Shown here piece by piece: positions 1-9,915 of a stretch of 64,000 bases of DNA (position 1 is its first letter; every line of letters begins with the position of its first letter). Location: positions 88,158,825 through 88,222,824 of the forward strand of contig CM075764.1 of NCBI GenBank assembly GCA_037974665.1. Direction: 5' to 3'. The stretch is from Ehretia macrophylla (taxonomy: Eukaryota > Streptophyta > Magnoliopsida > Boraginales > Ehretiaceae). The position numbers and the translations under genes are program-made. Under the pieces are notes generated by a model that was not told the origin of the DNA, did not search any database, and was given only the letters and a program-made list of their open reading frames with translations.

Positions 1-159
1 TGAGTTGATGCGTCTGGACTTTGACCATTTTGGAAGCCATAGACAACTATCCCTGTATTAATACTACAAGTTTAACTTTCAGTGAGATATTTACAACATA
101 TATAAGTACTATTGTAGTTCTTATTACTTTTTGAACTTCGCGTACAAACTACAACTGGC

Positions 160-260
160 TAGCCCAGCCGGATGATGGGTCAACCGTTTCCATCGATCGG
201 TGGATATTATCTGTGACGGTCGATGGAACCGGTCGACCCCATCGTCCAGCTGGGTTGGCC
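160..260. repeat. GC-rich imperfect inverted repeat inside the CACTA element
   Basis: The arm at about 160-200 (AGCCCAGCCGGATGATGGGT onward) pairs imperfectly with the reverse complement of about 217-260 (ending CCATCGTCCAGCTGGGTTGG). About 40 bases per arm surround a loop of roughly 15 bases. The block is far more GC-rich than its surroundings. Similar CCGGCCGAC / GTCAACCGGC motifs recur in the large intron at 2210-2300. Confidence 0.7.
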
Positions 261-345
261 GGTTCTTCAGTGCCAGGACCAACATCAACTACACATTGCC
301 AATTTAATAAGTGTGTTTTCTCATCTATAATTTGCTAAAAAATAA

Positions 346-523
346 TGTGCTTTATATTCATATGTTAGTACATAGGCACATAGCTTTTATGAATGAGTTA
401 AAAACTAATGTGCTTTATATTCATATGTTAGTACATAGGCACATAGCTTTTATGAATGAGCTAAAAACTATTGTGCTTTATATTCATATGTTAGTACATA
501 GGCACATAGCTTTTATGAATGAG
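346..523 (+). repeat. 63-bp minisatellite, 3 copies
   Basis: The unit starts TGTGCTTTATATTCATATGT at 346, 409 and 472, an exact 63-bp period with almost no divergence between copies. Because 63 is a multiple of three, the array reads as a 21-residue repeat in an open frame (311-589). That frame has no recognisable domain and is probably not a gene. The array lies upstream of the TNP2 start, in the element's leader. Confidence 0.9.
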
Positions 524-647
524 AAAAATATATATTCGGGCAGGATATTCATCGTACACTTGATTATCCAAACTTCTAATATTAATTAAATTTTTTTGAT
601 GTGTTTATTAGATTTTAAATATTTGATGTACTACAAAAGTTACCAAT

Positions 648-1480
648 ATGGACCACAATTGTGAATGGATGGATAACCCTTGGCAACCTGATGGACAACT
701 TAGTGATTCTTTTATTGATGATGTACATGAATTTGTTACATTTGCAAGCAATCAACAATATTACATGGACGGTGATAACATAAGATGTCCATGTGCCAAA
801 TATAGAAATCATAAGTTTTTAGATATTAACTCTGTGAAGATCCATCTTTACAAGTGGGGTTTTATGTCTTATTACTACGAATGGACTTCGCATGGGGAGC
901 AGTTTACATCCTACGCCAATACTTCCAAGAATAATTTTGTGAATAATAATTATGATGGATTTGCCGAAGAAAATAATTATAGGACAATGATATATGAAGC
1001 TGCTAATCCGGAATTTCATAAGCATCATAATGACCCGTGTGATGCACCTAATGTGGAAGCCCAAAAATTTTATGATCTGTTGAATACAGCCGATCGACCA
1101 TTGTAGGAAGGTTGTAAGAACCTCACTCATTTGTCTGTTGTGTCTCGTTTTATGAATATCAAATGTGAAGAAAATATGAGTGAACAATGCTTCAATAGAA
1201 TGATCGAGACGACGAGAGAAACATTTCCAGATGCTCATAATTTACTTGAAACCTTTTATAGGTTCAGGCATGAAATAACACCTTTAGGTTTGGGATACAA
1301 AAAGATAGACGTATGTATAAATGGATGCACATTATTTTACAATGATAGAAAATATTTGGATTCCTGTCCTACTTGTCATGAGTCACATTTCAAGCCATCA
1401 AGACGGGGTAAGCTTATTGCGAAGAAAAAGTTGACTTATTTTCCACTAACTCCAAGGTTGAAAATGTTATATTTCTTGCT
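648..1480 (+). pseudogene. CACTA TNP2 transposase, N-terminal part only
   Basis: Residues 1-152 (648-1106) match the transposase-associated domain: an N-terminal W(M/L)D..R-like segment, then a C-P-C pair followed by YRNHKF and a KIHLYKWGF-type motif. An in-frame TAG at 1104-1106 interrupts the reading frame. The same frame then resumes as EGCKNLTHLSVVSR and continues through the TNP2 N-terminus with GYKKIDVCINGC, CPTC and YFPLTPRLK motifs up to about 1464. In full-length TNP2 the Transposase_21 catalytic region follows here. In this copy the homology stops and an AT-rich stretch leads straight to the Transposase_24 gene, consistent with an internal deletion. The start ATG at 648 agrees with the usual N-terminus. 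Confidence 0.8.
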
Positions 1481-1581
1481 AGTATATAATATATTTATCT
1501 TACTTCTCTACCTATTGCATCGTATTATATGTATTGCATTATTAATTATTTTATTTATGTGTAAAGATAATATATAAGTGG

Positions 1582-3256
1582 TTGTCGTGTGATGAATCCA
1601 ACATTCGGAAACTATTCTTTGAAAACGTAAGTCATAGGATACGAGACCTCTTCAGCAAGGGTCATAAGGACAACAATAAGAAATGGCCAGTTTGGGTGAC
1701 AATTGACATATGGGACCAACTTTGTGACCATTGGGCATCAGATACGTGGCAAAAAAAGGCGGCCACCAATTCAAACAATCGAAAAAAGGTTCTTCAACCC
1801 ATTATGCAGGTTATGTCCCTTTCCACGAGGTTAAAAGAAGAATGGTAAGTTTTGAAGTACTATAGACTTGTAAATAAAAGTTATTAATTACTTAATATCT
1901 TTTTTTTTAAACGAATGTATAATGCAGGAAGAAGAGAAAGGACGACCGTCACTACTGCAGAGGTCTTTGAAAGGGTCCATCGTAAAAATTCCGATGGTCC
2001 CTACTCTGACCCTAGGGCTGCTGAGATTATGGTATGTATATCATGATCTTTTTTATTACAATGATATACAAAAGGTAACTGGTTTTTTAAATCAGGTTGT
2101 TTATCTTGTTGCATGTCTTGCCTACAAGTTCTTAGATTCTTTCTCTGTTTTTCAACTTTTCACATCCTCAAAACTTAGGTCATTTTATATAAAACTAGCT
2201 TAGTTAACGGATCGATCAATTTTGCCGGCCGACACCCTTGGCCGGTTGAATCACCCGACAAAGGCCCCGTCAACCGGCAATGTCGACCGACAAAGTTATG
2301 CCTTTATTAGGTAAGACATTCAGCTGGCTGTGCTGGTGTTGTTTGTGGTGGTGTTGGTTATCTGTAGTGGTGTTAGTTATGTAAAATTGGTAGTATGTCA
2401 AAAGGCCAGTACTTTTTCATTTGCATAATTTGATCTTTGATGTCATAGAATACTTTTTTATTTGCATAATTTGATCATTGATGTCATTGAATACTTTTTT
2501 ATTTGCATAATTTGATGTCATAGAATTCGCCTTTGTTGATTAATACATGCAATATGTCTTCACCAAGTGCTTATTGTACGTAGTCCTCAGTGTGTGAAAG
2601 TTACATATATAGTTCTGTTATGTACTTAACAAAAAGTTTTCATTTTTCATGACATGCATTATGTATGTTCTCTTGAGAAAAACAAGAGGATACTAGACAT
2701 CTCTATAGAAGAAGTGGCTACACATTTGTTATTGGTATATGAATTATTTGAAGATTATTAGGGACAATGAGTTCAGTCATATATACTAATGCTTTATATT
2801 GATAAAAAAAAACTTGCGATATACATCATTAGCATTAACCATCATATGTTTTAATTTTTATTGCAGGTCAAGTATAGTGAAATAGTCCAACAAGCCACAC
2901 AGGTCTCGCAGAAGGATCCTACGGCACCATTTATCGATTACAATGCACTATTTTATGAGGCGTCAGGTGGCTCGCATGGAGGACGAGTGTACAGAGTCGC
3001 ATCCCTCGGTGTTGAAGGTCATTCCACTCGTTATCAGATTAATGAGCAACATATGCAAGAAGCTGTAACTCACGCAACATTGGATTTGCGACAAGAGGTG
3101 ATGCAACAACGAGAACAACTGCATTTGCTCGAGGAATGGATTGCTGCCTTAACCCGAATATTGCCGCATCTACCTTCTTCGCATGATCAGGGTCAATCGC
3201 AGTTGCCCTCTGATGACCAGGCTGATAATAGAACTCAGGGTGGGGAAAGTCAATAG
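1582..3256 (+). pseudogene. Transposase_24 (Ptta/En/Spm) gene, three exons
   Basis: Exon 1 (about 1582-1844) carries the DIWDQLCDHW and W(Q)KKAATNSNNRKK motifs of the plant Ptta/En/Spm family. A one-base shortfall in the A-run at about 1792-1797 shifts the frame to one reading HYAGYVPFHEVKRRM. A GT donor at 1845 and AG acceptor at 1926-1927 define intron 1. Exon 2 (1928-2031) encodes EVFERVHRKNSDGPYSDPRA, again in a shifted frame. Intron 2 runs 2032-2866 (GTATGT..TTGCAG). Exon 3 (2867-3256) is open and reads VKYSEIVQQATQV, then the YNALFYEASGG-type motif, ending at TAG. Exon and intron limits are inferred from splice consensus and homology pattern. With TNP2 this is the usual two-gene CACTA complement. 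Confidence 0.75.
2410..2525 (+). repeat. 41-bp tandem repeat in Transposase_24 intron 2
   Basis: The unit TACTTTTTTATTTGCATAAT... begins at 2410, 2451 and 2492 (period 41). The third copy is shortened by about 7 bases. It lies within the inferred 835-bp intron. Confidence 0.85.
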
Positions 3257-3329
3257 ATTACTTTTATAAAATATTTTGGACTTGTTTGAATTTTATTTTA
3301 AATATTGTAAATATTATTAGGGACAATTT

Positions 3330-4155
3330 CGAGTATGACTTTTGCGATGACTATTAGCAATGATATTGTAGGACAAAATTACCAACAAAATTAGAGACGC
3401 TTTTAGTTACGAGTTTTTGTTATAACTTTAGCGACAAAATGTGCAGCTATATTTGCGACAAATATGTGCGACGTCTTTTTTCACGACATTTGTTACGAAA
3501 AATTTGCAACTATTTTTGCGACAAAAAGTTGCGAGGAGTTCTTGCCACGACATCAGCTACGACATGTAGGACAAAATATTTGACTAATTTTGTGACATAT
3601 TTACGACGAGTATTTTCAACGACATTAGATACGACAAAATTTGTGACTATTTAGCGACAAATACTTACGACTATTTTGCGACCAATATTTGCAACGAGTC
3701 TTTGCCACGATATTAACAACAACATTTACGACAAATCTTGCGACTGTTTTGCGACAAATATTTACAACGAGTATTTGCCACGATATTAACTACGATATTT
3801 ACGGTAAAATTTGCGACTATTTTGCAACAAAATATTTGCTATAAGTATTTACAATGATATTAACTACGACATTAATGACATTATTTGTAACTATTTTTGC
3901 GACAATAATTTGTGACAACGTTTCGCCACGACATTAGCTACGACATTTACGACAAAATTTGCGACGCTTGTTGCCACAAAATGAATATTCTGACGGTTAA
4001 CAAAACTCGTCCCAAATTTGTTGCTATTTGCGATGAAAATATATTAGTCACTAGTAGCGACATATTTGCGATTATGTAGTCATTTTCGTCTCGAATGCGT
4101 CTCTAAATCAAATTAGCGACGAATTAGAGACCAAAATCCACCATCGCAAAATAGC
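3330..4155 (+). repeat. CACTA subterminal repeats, about 74-bp period
   Basis: Repeated TTTGCGACAAA / GCCACGATATTAAC / TACGACATTTACG modules. GCCACGATATTAAC-type anchors sit at 3544, about 3617, 3704, 3777, 3851 and 3925, a spacing near 73-80 bases. Such arrays next to the TIR are the transposase-binding subterminal regions of CACTA elements. ORFs read through the array (for example 3439-3654) are artefacts of the repeat. Confidence 0.85.
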
Positions 4156-4170
4156 AAATTTCTTGTAGTG

Positions 4171-4466
4171 ATTTAGATAATTAGAAGATTTGATGCAGTA
4201 TAAATTTAGGTATTTAGTGCTTTCTAATCATAGTTTGAAGGTTAGTTTAGCAAGATTAATTTAGACCGTAGATGATATTTGGTAACACATAGCATTAATC
4301 GACATGTTTAATGCATGAAATTGTAGATAATAGAATTGTAAAGAAGTCAAATTCGCATTTTTACTTTATGGTCAATTCATTTTTATCCCAACTGAAAATT
4401 TAGAGCATGTTTCTTTATCTATTTAAGAAAAACTATTTAAATAAGAAATTACATGTTTATTGTATC
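4171..4466. other. AT-rich spacer, nothing recognised
   Basis: Short AT-rich interval between the CACTA terminus and the next MITE. No ORF, repeat or RNA gene was seen. Confidence 0.6.
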
Positions 4467-4474
4467 CAAAGAAC

Positions 4475-4716
4475 CAGGGGCGGAGGTACCTAAGGGCCAG
4501 TGGGGGTTACAGTCTCCACTGGTCCAGAATAATGTTAAAAATTTTATGCATTTTTTCAAAAAAGAAAATTAAATATCTATGTATTTTTAGTTAAAAAAAT
4601 TAATTAGTCTCTACTGAAAAAAAATGTACTTATATAGTTGAAAAATTATTTATTTTAGCCCCCAAGTTGCCTCACAAGTCCAAAATAATGTTAAAAATTC
4701 TATGTATTTTTTTGAA

Positions 4717-4755
<39 letters not shown>

Positions 4756-4854
4756 AAAAAATTAATTAGCTCCCACTGAAAAAAAAAATACTCATATAGT
4801 TGAAAAATTATTTATTTTAGCCCCCACTGAGAATATTTCCTAACTCCGCCCTTG
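4475..4854. mobile_element. hAT-like MITE with perfect 8-bp TSD
   Basis: The termini are CAGGGGCGGAG and, inverted, CAAGGGCGGAG. The element is flanked by a perfect 8-bp duplication CAAAGAAC at 4467-4474 and 4855-4862. It is 380 bp long and has no coding capacity. The interior holds two tandem versions of the same block (about 4520-4665 and 4678-4822, each with AATAATGTTAAAAATT and ending TTATTTTAGCCCCC). A (TA)n run at about 4721-4752 lies in the second version. TSD length and TIR fit the hAT superfamily. A relative lies at 14811-15166 in the opposite orientation. Confidence 0.85.
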
Positions 4855-4862
4855 CAAAGAAC

Positions 4863-5117
4863 AATCGAATTCATAATAAAATCACTTTGATTTTTTTTTT
4901 TAAAGGTTAAATTAGAAATCTAATGTGAGTAACGTGAATAGGAGAACCGAACTTAGAGTGCCTCTAATACACATGCCATAGAGAAAGAAAAAGAAAGAGA
5001 GACTCTTACATTATGCTGATCTAAAAAATAAGACTAGACTGTGGCTTTTCCAGATACGTGGTTCTCACCAAGTGAAAAGTTCTGTGATCATCAATGACCT
5101 CCCAGTGCCATAGGAGT
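4863..5117. other. AT-rich spacer, nothing recognised
   Basis: No supported gene or element. The 3' part (from 5080) belongs to the tandem duplication described with the next hAT element. Confidence 0.5.
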
Positions 5118-5236
5118 ACTATGGTTAGAGATGGCAAGGAGTACGGTTTTAATCCGAGTTCTGTGATCATCAATGACCTCCCAATGCCATCGGAGTACTA
5201 TAGTTAGGGATGGCAAGGAGTACAGTGTTAATCCGA
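5080..5236 (+). repeat. 79-bp tandem duplication spanning a hAT terminus
   Basis: Two copies start with TTCTGTGATCATCAATGACC at 5080 and 5159 (period 79). Each copy contains host flank, the 8-bp target sequence (ACTATGGT, or ACTATAGT in copy 2) and the hAT 5' terminus (TAGAGATGGCAAGG or TAGGGATGGCAAGG). The hAT element therefore has two tandem left ends. Confidence 0.85.
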
Positions 5237-5396
5237 AATCGACGGATATCTGTCCAATAAAAACCCGATAAAGCAAATCGATAGAAAAATTGATAGGTTT
5301 TGATTTTTAAAAGTAGAGATTGATTGTTAAACGATAGGTTTTAGTTTTAGACGTTAAAAAAAATCGAAAGCCGAAACTCAATTATAAATTTATTAT

Positions 5397-5399
<3 letters not shown>

Positions 5400-5440
<41 letters not shown>
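5400..5440 (+). repeat. (CA)n / (TA)n microsatellite
   Basis: About 15 CA units (5401-5430) followed by TATATATATA, inside the hAT element. Confidence 0.95.
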
Positions 5441-5660
5441 AACAAAGTTATAGTTAGATTTTTAACCTAAAGCATAATCGGCCTCCCCAATAATTTTTTT
5501 TTTTTTTGTCAAGGCCTCCAACATGTTTTAATCAAAGAGGTAGAGGTGCTTTTATGATTACCAAATCTTTTTTATTTATTTATCTAGGATTCCTTTTCTT
5601 TCATTTTTCTCCCCTACTCTTTTTAATTTAGTCAAATCTGTCTTACTTTCTCTCTCTTCG

Positions 5661-5790
5661 TTTTTTTTTTGTTTTGATTCAAAAGAGGCCTATGGTCGTA
5701 CAACATATAAGTAACCAACAAGAATTGATCTCACAACCTCTCACAAATAAGCGAGTAACTTTACCACCAGATCAAAGCCTTCGTTTTTTC
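5661..5790 (-). mobile_element. tRNA-derived SINE, copy 1
   Basis: The minus strand reads a pol III A-box-like segment (TCTGGTGGTAAAGTTACTCG), then a B-box-like GAGGTTGTGAGATCAATTC, then TACGACCATAGGCCTC and an A-rich tail (the T-run at 5661-5670 on the plus strand). The same modules occur in the same order at 27395-27516 and 18131-18240. It is nested inside the hAT element. The TSD is not clear here. Confidence 0.75.
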
Positions 5791-6626
5791 CATTCTTCTC
5801 CTCTTTCTTATTTTTCCCCCCACCGAATTTATCCCACTTTTCTCTTTCATCTCTCACTTTCACTCTCTCTTTTTTGTTTTTCACCTAGCCCAATCACCCC
5901 CACCCCAAATCTAAAATCTAACCCTTTCTCTGTCCACCCCTCTTCTTCTTTCGTTCTAGTTCTCTCACCCAAAACAATGTACAACTTAAAGAAAGCTCTC
6001 TTTTTTTCAACTCCATGGCGCAAATTGGCAACGGATCGTGAAATCCTATCTAAGCAAAATATATATACATACATATAGATCTGCAATTTACACTAGATCA
6101 GTAAACTTTGCAGTTGTATCCTTTGTGTAGTCTATTCCAATTCATAGATCTAATTCTTATGTATTTCATTTTATTTATACATTTATTTACATCTTATTTT
6201 ATTGATGATTTATTTCATCTTTTATATGATTGATTTTTTTTTTTTGATTGATAAATCATTATTAGTGTTCATTGAAGATTTTATGAATTGAAGATGTTTT
6301 CAACCAATTTGATTTTTTTACTTGTATATTAGTTAAATTTTAATAATTCTTTTATATAAATTTTATATTATATAGTATTGAATTTTTTATATTTTTAAGT
6401 TTATTTTGTTATTCAAACTAATTTTTTATATTTTTTTCAACGTTAATCGGTTTCGGTTCGGATAATCGTAGTTTTTTCAATTTTAATCGGATTTGGTCTT
6501 GGTTATTAATTTTTAAATCCATTCGGTTTCGGTTTTGGTTTTGGTTTTTGATTTTGTTAAACGGTTTCAGTTATGGATATTCCAAAAATCGCAGTTATCC
6601 GAACCACTGCTATCTCTAACTATGGT

Positions 6627-7391
6627 GTTGGCTATTGTTAAGATCGGATTTGAGTTGAATCTCAAGGATTGTGCTGGTACTCTTTTTTTGTGCCAAATAG
6701 TTAAAAATCCTAGTTGGATTACCTGCAAAAAAAGGGCTCAAGGTGGTGCCTAGAGTCATCATTCGATATTTAAGTTAGTTATGAGGACAAGAGAGCTCGT
6801 ATAGAGCTTAAAAGGCAATGTAGTATGATTAATTGCTTAGTGAGAATTTGATACCCCCTTGAACATTGCTGACACCTTTTTATAGGCAAAGCTGTGCTCA
6901 TAATTCCCTTGTGGGAGGAGTGGAATTGACCCACTATAGAAGTGGGAGTTGTTCCTCGCGGTTTCCAAGCTCTTGGGAGTATATTTGCTTGAGTTAGTTG
7001 TGATTGTCTTTGAACTGCTCAACGTCATCTCAAGTTTGTTACCTCAGTCTCCTTATTGTGCCACGATCTAGTCATGTTTAAGACCATTATTCGGTCCTGC
7101 CCTTAGCTACAGTTGTTTGGGCCTTACTAATTGGTTTGGGCTTTATTTTATGGCCCATCAGCTAGGATTACATAATGGGAATCATGCTAAGTGCAAGGCT
7201 CAGTATTTTCAACCATTGAACTAAGACTTCTAACTCAAAAGAGGAACAAACCATTGAATTAAGACTTTTAATTTTTCTACGTTGAACTAAGACTTATTGA
7301 CAACCAAAATCACGTTATGCATAATGCGCATGTAACTCGTGGTGTAGGAAAATTTTTAAACAAATTAAGTAGTAAAGAGTGACTAATGAGA
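6627..7391. other. Intergenic, no supported gene
   Basis: Mixed-composition single-copy-looking DNA. The short ORF at 6837-7028 (-) has no recognisable motif. Confidence 0.5.
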
Positions 7392-7436
7392 TCCTTATAG
7401 TGACCCAAAAAAAAAAAAAAATTCCTTATGGTCGCC
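7392..7436 (+). mobile_element. Poly(A)-only micro-insertion with 14-bp TSD
   Basis: TCCTTATAGTGACC (7392-7405) and TCCTTATGGTCGCC (7423-7436) flank little more than a run of 14 A. This looks like a retroposed tail with no body. Confidence 0.5.
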
Positions 7437-7600
7437 TAACATTAAAAGAATTAACGGGCTCGCGGAAAAAGAAAATTCTTCAGTCCTAACATTATATTGA
7501 ATGGTCTGGATGAAAAGGTATTATCTTGCGTCCGCTTACGTGTAAGTCGGACAAGAAAGAAGTCACAGACTCACAGAGCATTATCATCTTAAAGACTATG

Positions 7601-7655
7601 GAATAGACGAGATTCTTTTTTTTTTTTTTTCTAATTAAAGGAATAGGTGAGATTC
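7601..7655 (-). mobile_element. Tail-only retroinsertion with 15-bp TSD
   Basis: GAATAGACGAGATTC (7601-7615) and GAATAGGTGAGATTC (7641-7655) flank a 25-bp insert that is T15 followed by CTAATTAAAG, i.e. a poly(A) tail with 10 bases of body on the minus strand. The duplication length fits LINE-mediated target-primed integration. Confidence 0.65.
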
Positions 7656-7751
7656 TCCGATTTAGTAATGTGTCAAGCTGTATTTTTATATGTTTCGGAA
7701 CTCCATTATGTGAATTGTTTGCATTGAGTAATTAATTATTAATTAATAATA

Positions 7752-8158
7752 GGGTAAATTATTTATTTAATCTGGTATCTTTATTATTTATATTAATTTA
7801 GTCTTTATCTTTTAAATTATACTCTTTCAATTCTGTATTTTTACTATTTGTCCTAACTTAATTATTATTTTTAAAAATGTACATTTTTAGTCTCGTATCT
7901 TTATCATTTGTCCTAACTTAGTTCTTATATTTCAAAATATACCCTTTTAATCACGTACTTATTTCGTTAGATTCTGGATGAAAAAATAGTGGAGAACTAA
8001 TGTGGATTATAATGACAAAAATATTAAACTAAAATGGTACATTTTGAAAGATCGAGACTAAGTTGGGAGAAATGATAAAGATACGAAACTAAAAATATAT
8101 ATTTTAAAAAATAAAGACTAAATTGAGATAAATAATAAAAATAAACATTAAATTTGAC
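7752..8158. mobile_element. Foldback (long-TIR) element, copy A
   Basis: It begins GGGTAAATTATTTATTTAAT. The left arm consists of about 60-bp variants of a 'TTAGTCTCGTATCTTTATCA / TTGTCCTAACTTAGT' module, and the right arm repeats the module inverted (GATACGAAACTAAAA..). The centre is near TTTCGTTAGATTCTGG (about 7965-7980). The right terminus is eroded. It is the same family as 13924-14340. Long TIRs of this kind suggest a Mutator-like foldback, but no clear TSD was found. Confidence 0.65.
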
Positions 8159-8169
8159 GAGTATTTTTA

Positions 8170-8658
8170 ATATCAAAGTATCTGAGAATCCGAAAAGCAA
8201 ATAAAGAAAAAGAATAATGACTTTGAGAAGCCAATTTATATACCATATGCCATGAAACTTGTTACGAGGACTTGTAAAAGTGGGTAACTTATTCTAATAG
8301 CAACTTCAACCATGTCCCTCCCGATGTACACCTTCATTTCTAATGAAACCTTTTACTCACTGAGATTGGTTGTTAAACGAGAGGCACTTAACTTGGAATT
8401 CCCCTTATGAGATTTTTGTTTACGTAAAACTTTAATTTACTCTTTCTTATTATAGTTTCAATGCTACATTATTTCGAAAACATAATTGTTATTATTGCAA
8501 ACTGCTTAATGGTTCAGAATTTATTCAAGTATGATCTCATGCCTATATATAGAATCACATAATAGTTTCCCTCCATTTTAAGGGTTAAATAGACTATTTG
8601 AGATTTCTATGATGATTTCCTACAATATTCACCTTTTCTTATTATAGTTTCGAGTTTA
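8170..8658. other. AT-rich intergenic, no supported gene
   Basis: Nothing recognisable between the foldback and the Copia 5' LTR. Confidence 0.5.
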
Positions 8659-8663
8659 CAAAG

Positions 8664-8946
8664 TGTTGGACTATGGCCCATATTTGTAGTTAATTCATAA
8701 TTGTCTTATAAACTTATTACTTAAAACCTTAAGAATTACCTATAAATAAGTTTTATAACTATTGTAATAGGTGTAGCAAAATAAGAGATGTGAGAGGCTT
8801 TGTAAGAGAGTGCTTGTAACGTATTCATCATATAGTGAATTAGTCTCCTACTGCCCGTAAACGTAGGTTTTAGGCCGAATTATATAAATCTTGTGTTTGT
8901 CTTAATTTCTCATTTTTATGCATTATTACCCTAGATTATCCTAACA
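8664..8946 (+). repeat. 5' LTR of Copia element 1
   Basis: 283 bp, TG..CA. It contains TATAAATAAG (near 8741) as a plausible TATA box. The matching 3' LTR lies at 11820-12104. Confidence 0.92.
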
Positions 8947-9915
8947 AACTGATATCTAGAGTTAGGTTGAGGGTAGAGTGACGAGAAAATCAAACTTTAC
9001 GAAAAAAAATGCTCGGAAAGCTCACGACAAGCGATAAAAATTTTCGTGAGCAAAATTTGACAAATTATATATCGTGAGATTCGTCTCGATACAAGGATTC
9101 TAATGGTACCATACACGCAGCCTGAAACTCACCGGAGCACCATCGAAAAAGGAAAAATCGAAGTGGGTCTCGTCGGAGTCATTTTTTTCAAAGTTGTCTC
9201 GTGAGGTGTGAAGTATATCAAAAGCTTTCTCGTCACGAGAAGAGTCCGTTGGTGGTGGTTTCGTCAAAATCGGAGGTCGGTGGTGGTTGGAATAACAATT
9301 TGAAATTGGTGAACGACGAAGTGGTGGTTGACGGTGTTGGGGTAGCTTGATCGGCGCGTGGAGAAGACCATTGTGCTCGTCCGTGGATAGAGATCTAGGT
9401 GGTGTTGTTGCTGTCAAGATCCAACGATTGGATCGTTTTGGGTGTATGGGTCAGATCGTGTAGTTGCGTTGACGAGTTTTGTTTCCTTTTTCTTTTGGTT
9501 GGTGACGAGTTGGTGGTATTTTTTTTGAAACTTGGGTTGATGATGTTAATGCTGGGTCAAAAGTTTTGGATTGGTCAAAATTGGGTTTAATTGGCTATTT
9601 TTGAGTTTTTTTTATTTGGTTTGTTTTTTAGCTCTCTAATTTAAAAAGAAAAAAATAAACAAAATAATAAAAAAAGGAGAAAAGTTGCCAAAGGGGAGAA
9701 AAGTTGCCAAGGGTGTGATCCAGTATGGTGCAAGGTGGTAAGCTTGGTTGACTGAGTCGACCAAATTATTAACTGGGGTTGACCAAGTGTTGACTTTGAC
9801 CAGGGTTGACCAAAAATTGACCAGTGCATTCCTAAGGTTTTCAGACGTGTTGATTTTGAATTCGTAGTCCGTTTTGTCAAATTCCAGCCCGAAGAGTATG
9901 TTTTGAGTAACCAAG

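Larger units (their letters stand above)
1..4170 (+). mobile_element. CACTA (En/Spm) transposon, 3' portion, defective
   Basis: The right end is seen at 4156-4170, which reads on the minus strand as CACTACAAGAAATTT, the classical CACTA terminus. Inside it lie about 0.6-0.8 kb of GCGACAAA/ACGAC-type subterminal repeats. Upstream are two coding blocks typical of the family: a TNP2 N-terminus (648 to about 1464) and a Transposase_24 gene (about 1582-3256). No matching CACTA terminus is visible in the first 650 bases, so the left end should lie before base 1. The TNP2 catalytic core is missing and there are nonsense and frameshift changes, so this copy cannot make its own transposase. The 3-bp TSD cannot be checked without the left flank. 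Confidence 0.85.
5126..6618. mobile_element. hAT-type element, non-autonomous, 1.5 kb, with TSD
   Basis: The left terminus TAGAGATGGCAAGG (5126) and right terminus, inverted, TAGAGATAGCAGTGG (6618) are flanked by a perfect 8-bp duplication ACTATGGT at 5118-5125 and 6619-6626. Both subterminal regions are rich in (A)CCGAA / TTCGGTT motifs. A second family member lies inverted at 43859-45313. There is no transposase. The interior carries a (CA)n-(TA)n microsatellite at about 5400-5440 and a SINE insertion at about 5661-5790. ORFs at 5674-6078 and 5847-6086 are pyrimidine-rich low-complexity artefacts running through the SINE. Confidence 0.85.

Noticed and set aside
311-589. 92-residue ORF containing the 63-bp repeats
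   Set aside because: An open frame is expected because the repeat length is a multiple of three and each unit happens to lack stops; no other support.
5674-6078. 134-residue plus-strand ORF
   Set aside because: It starts inside the SINE and runs through pyrimidine-rich hAT interior; Ser/Phe/Pro low complexity with no motif.
9100-9417. 105-residue minus-strand ORF in Copia element 1
   Set aside because: Antisense in the leader between LTR and gag; no recognised domain and no support as a gene.
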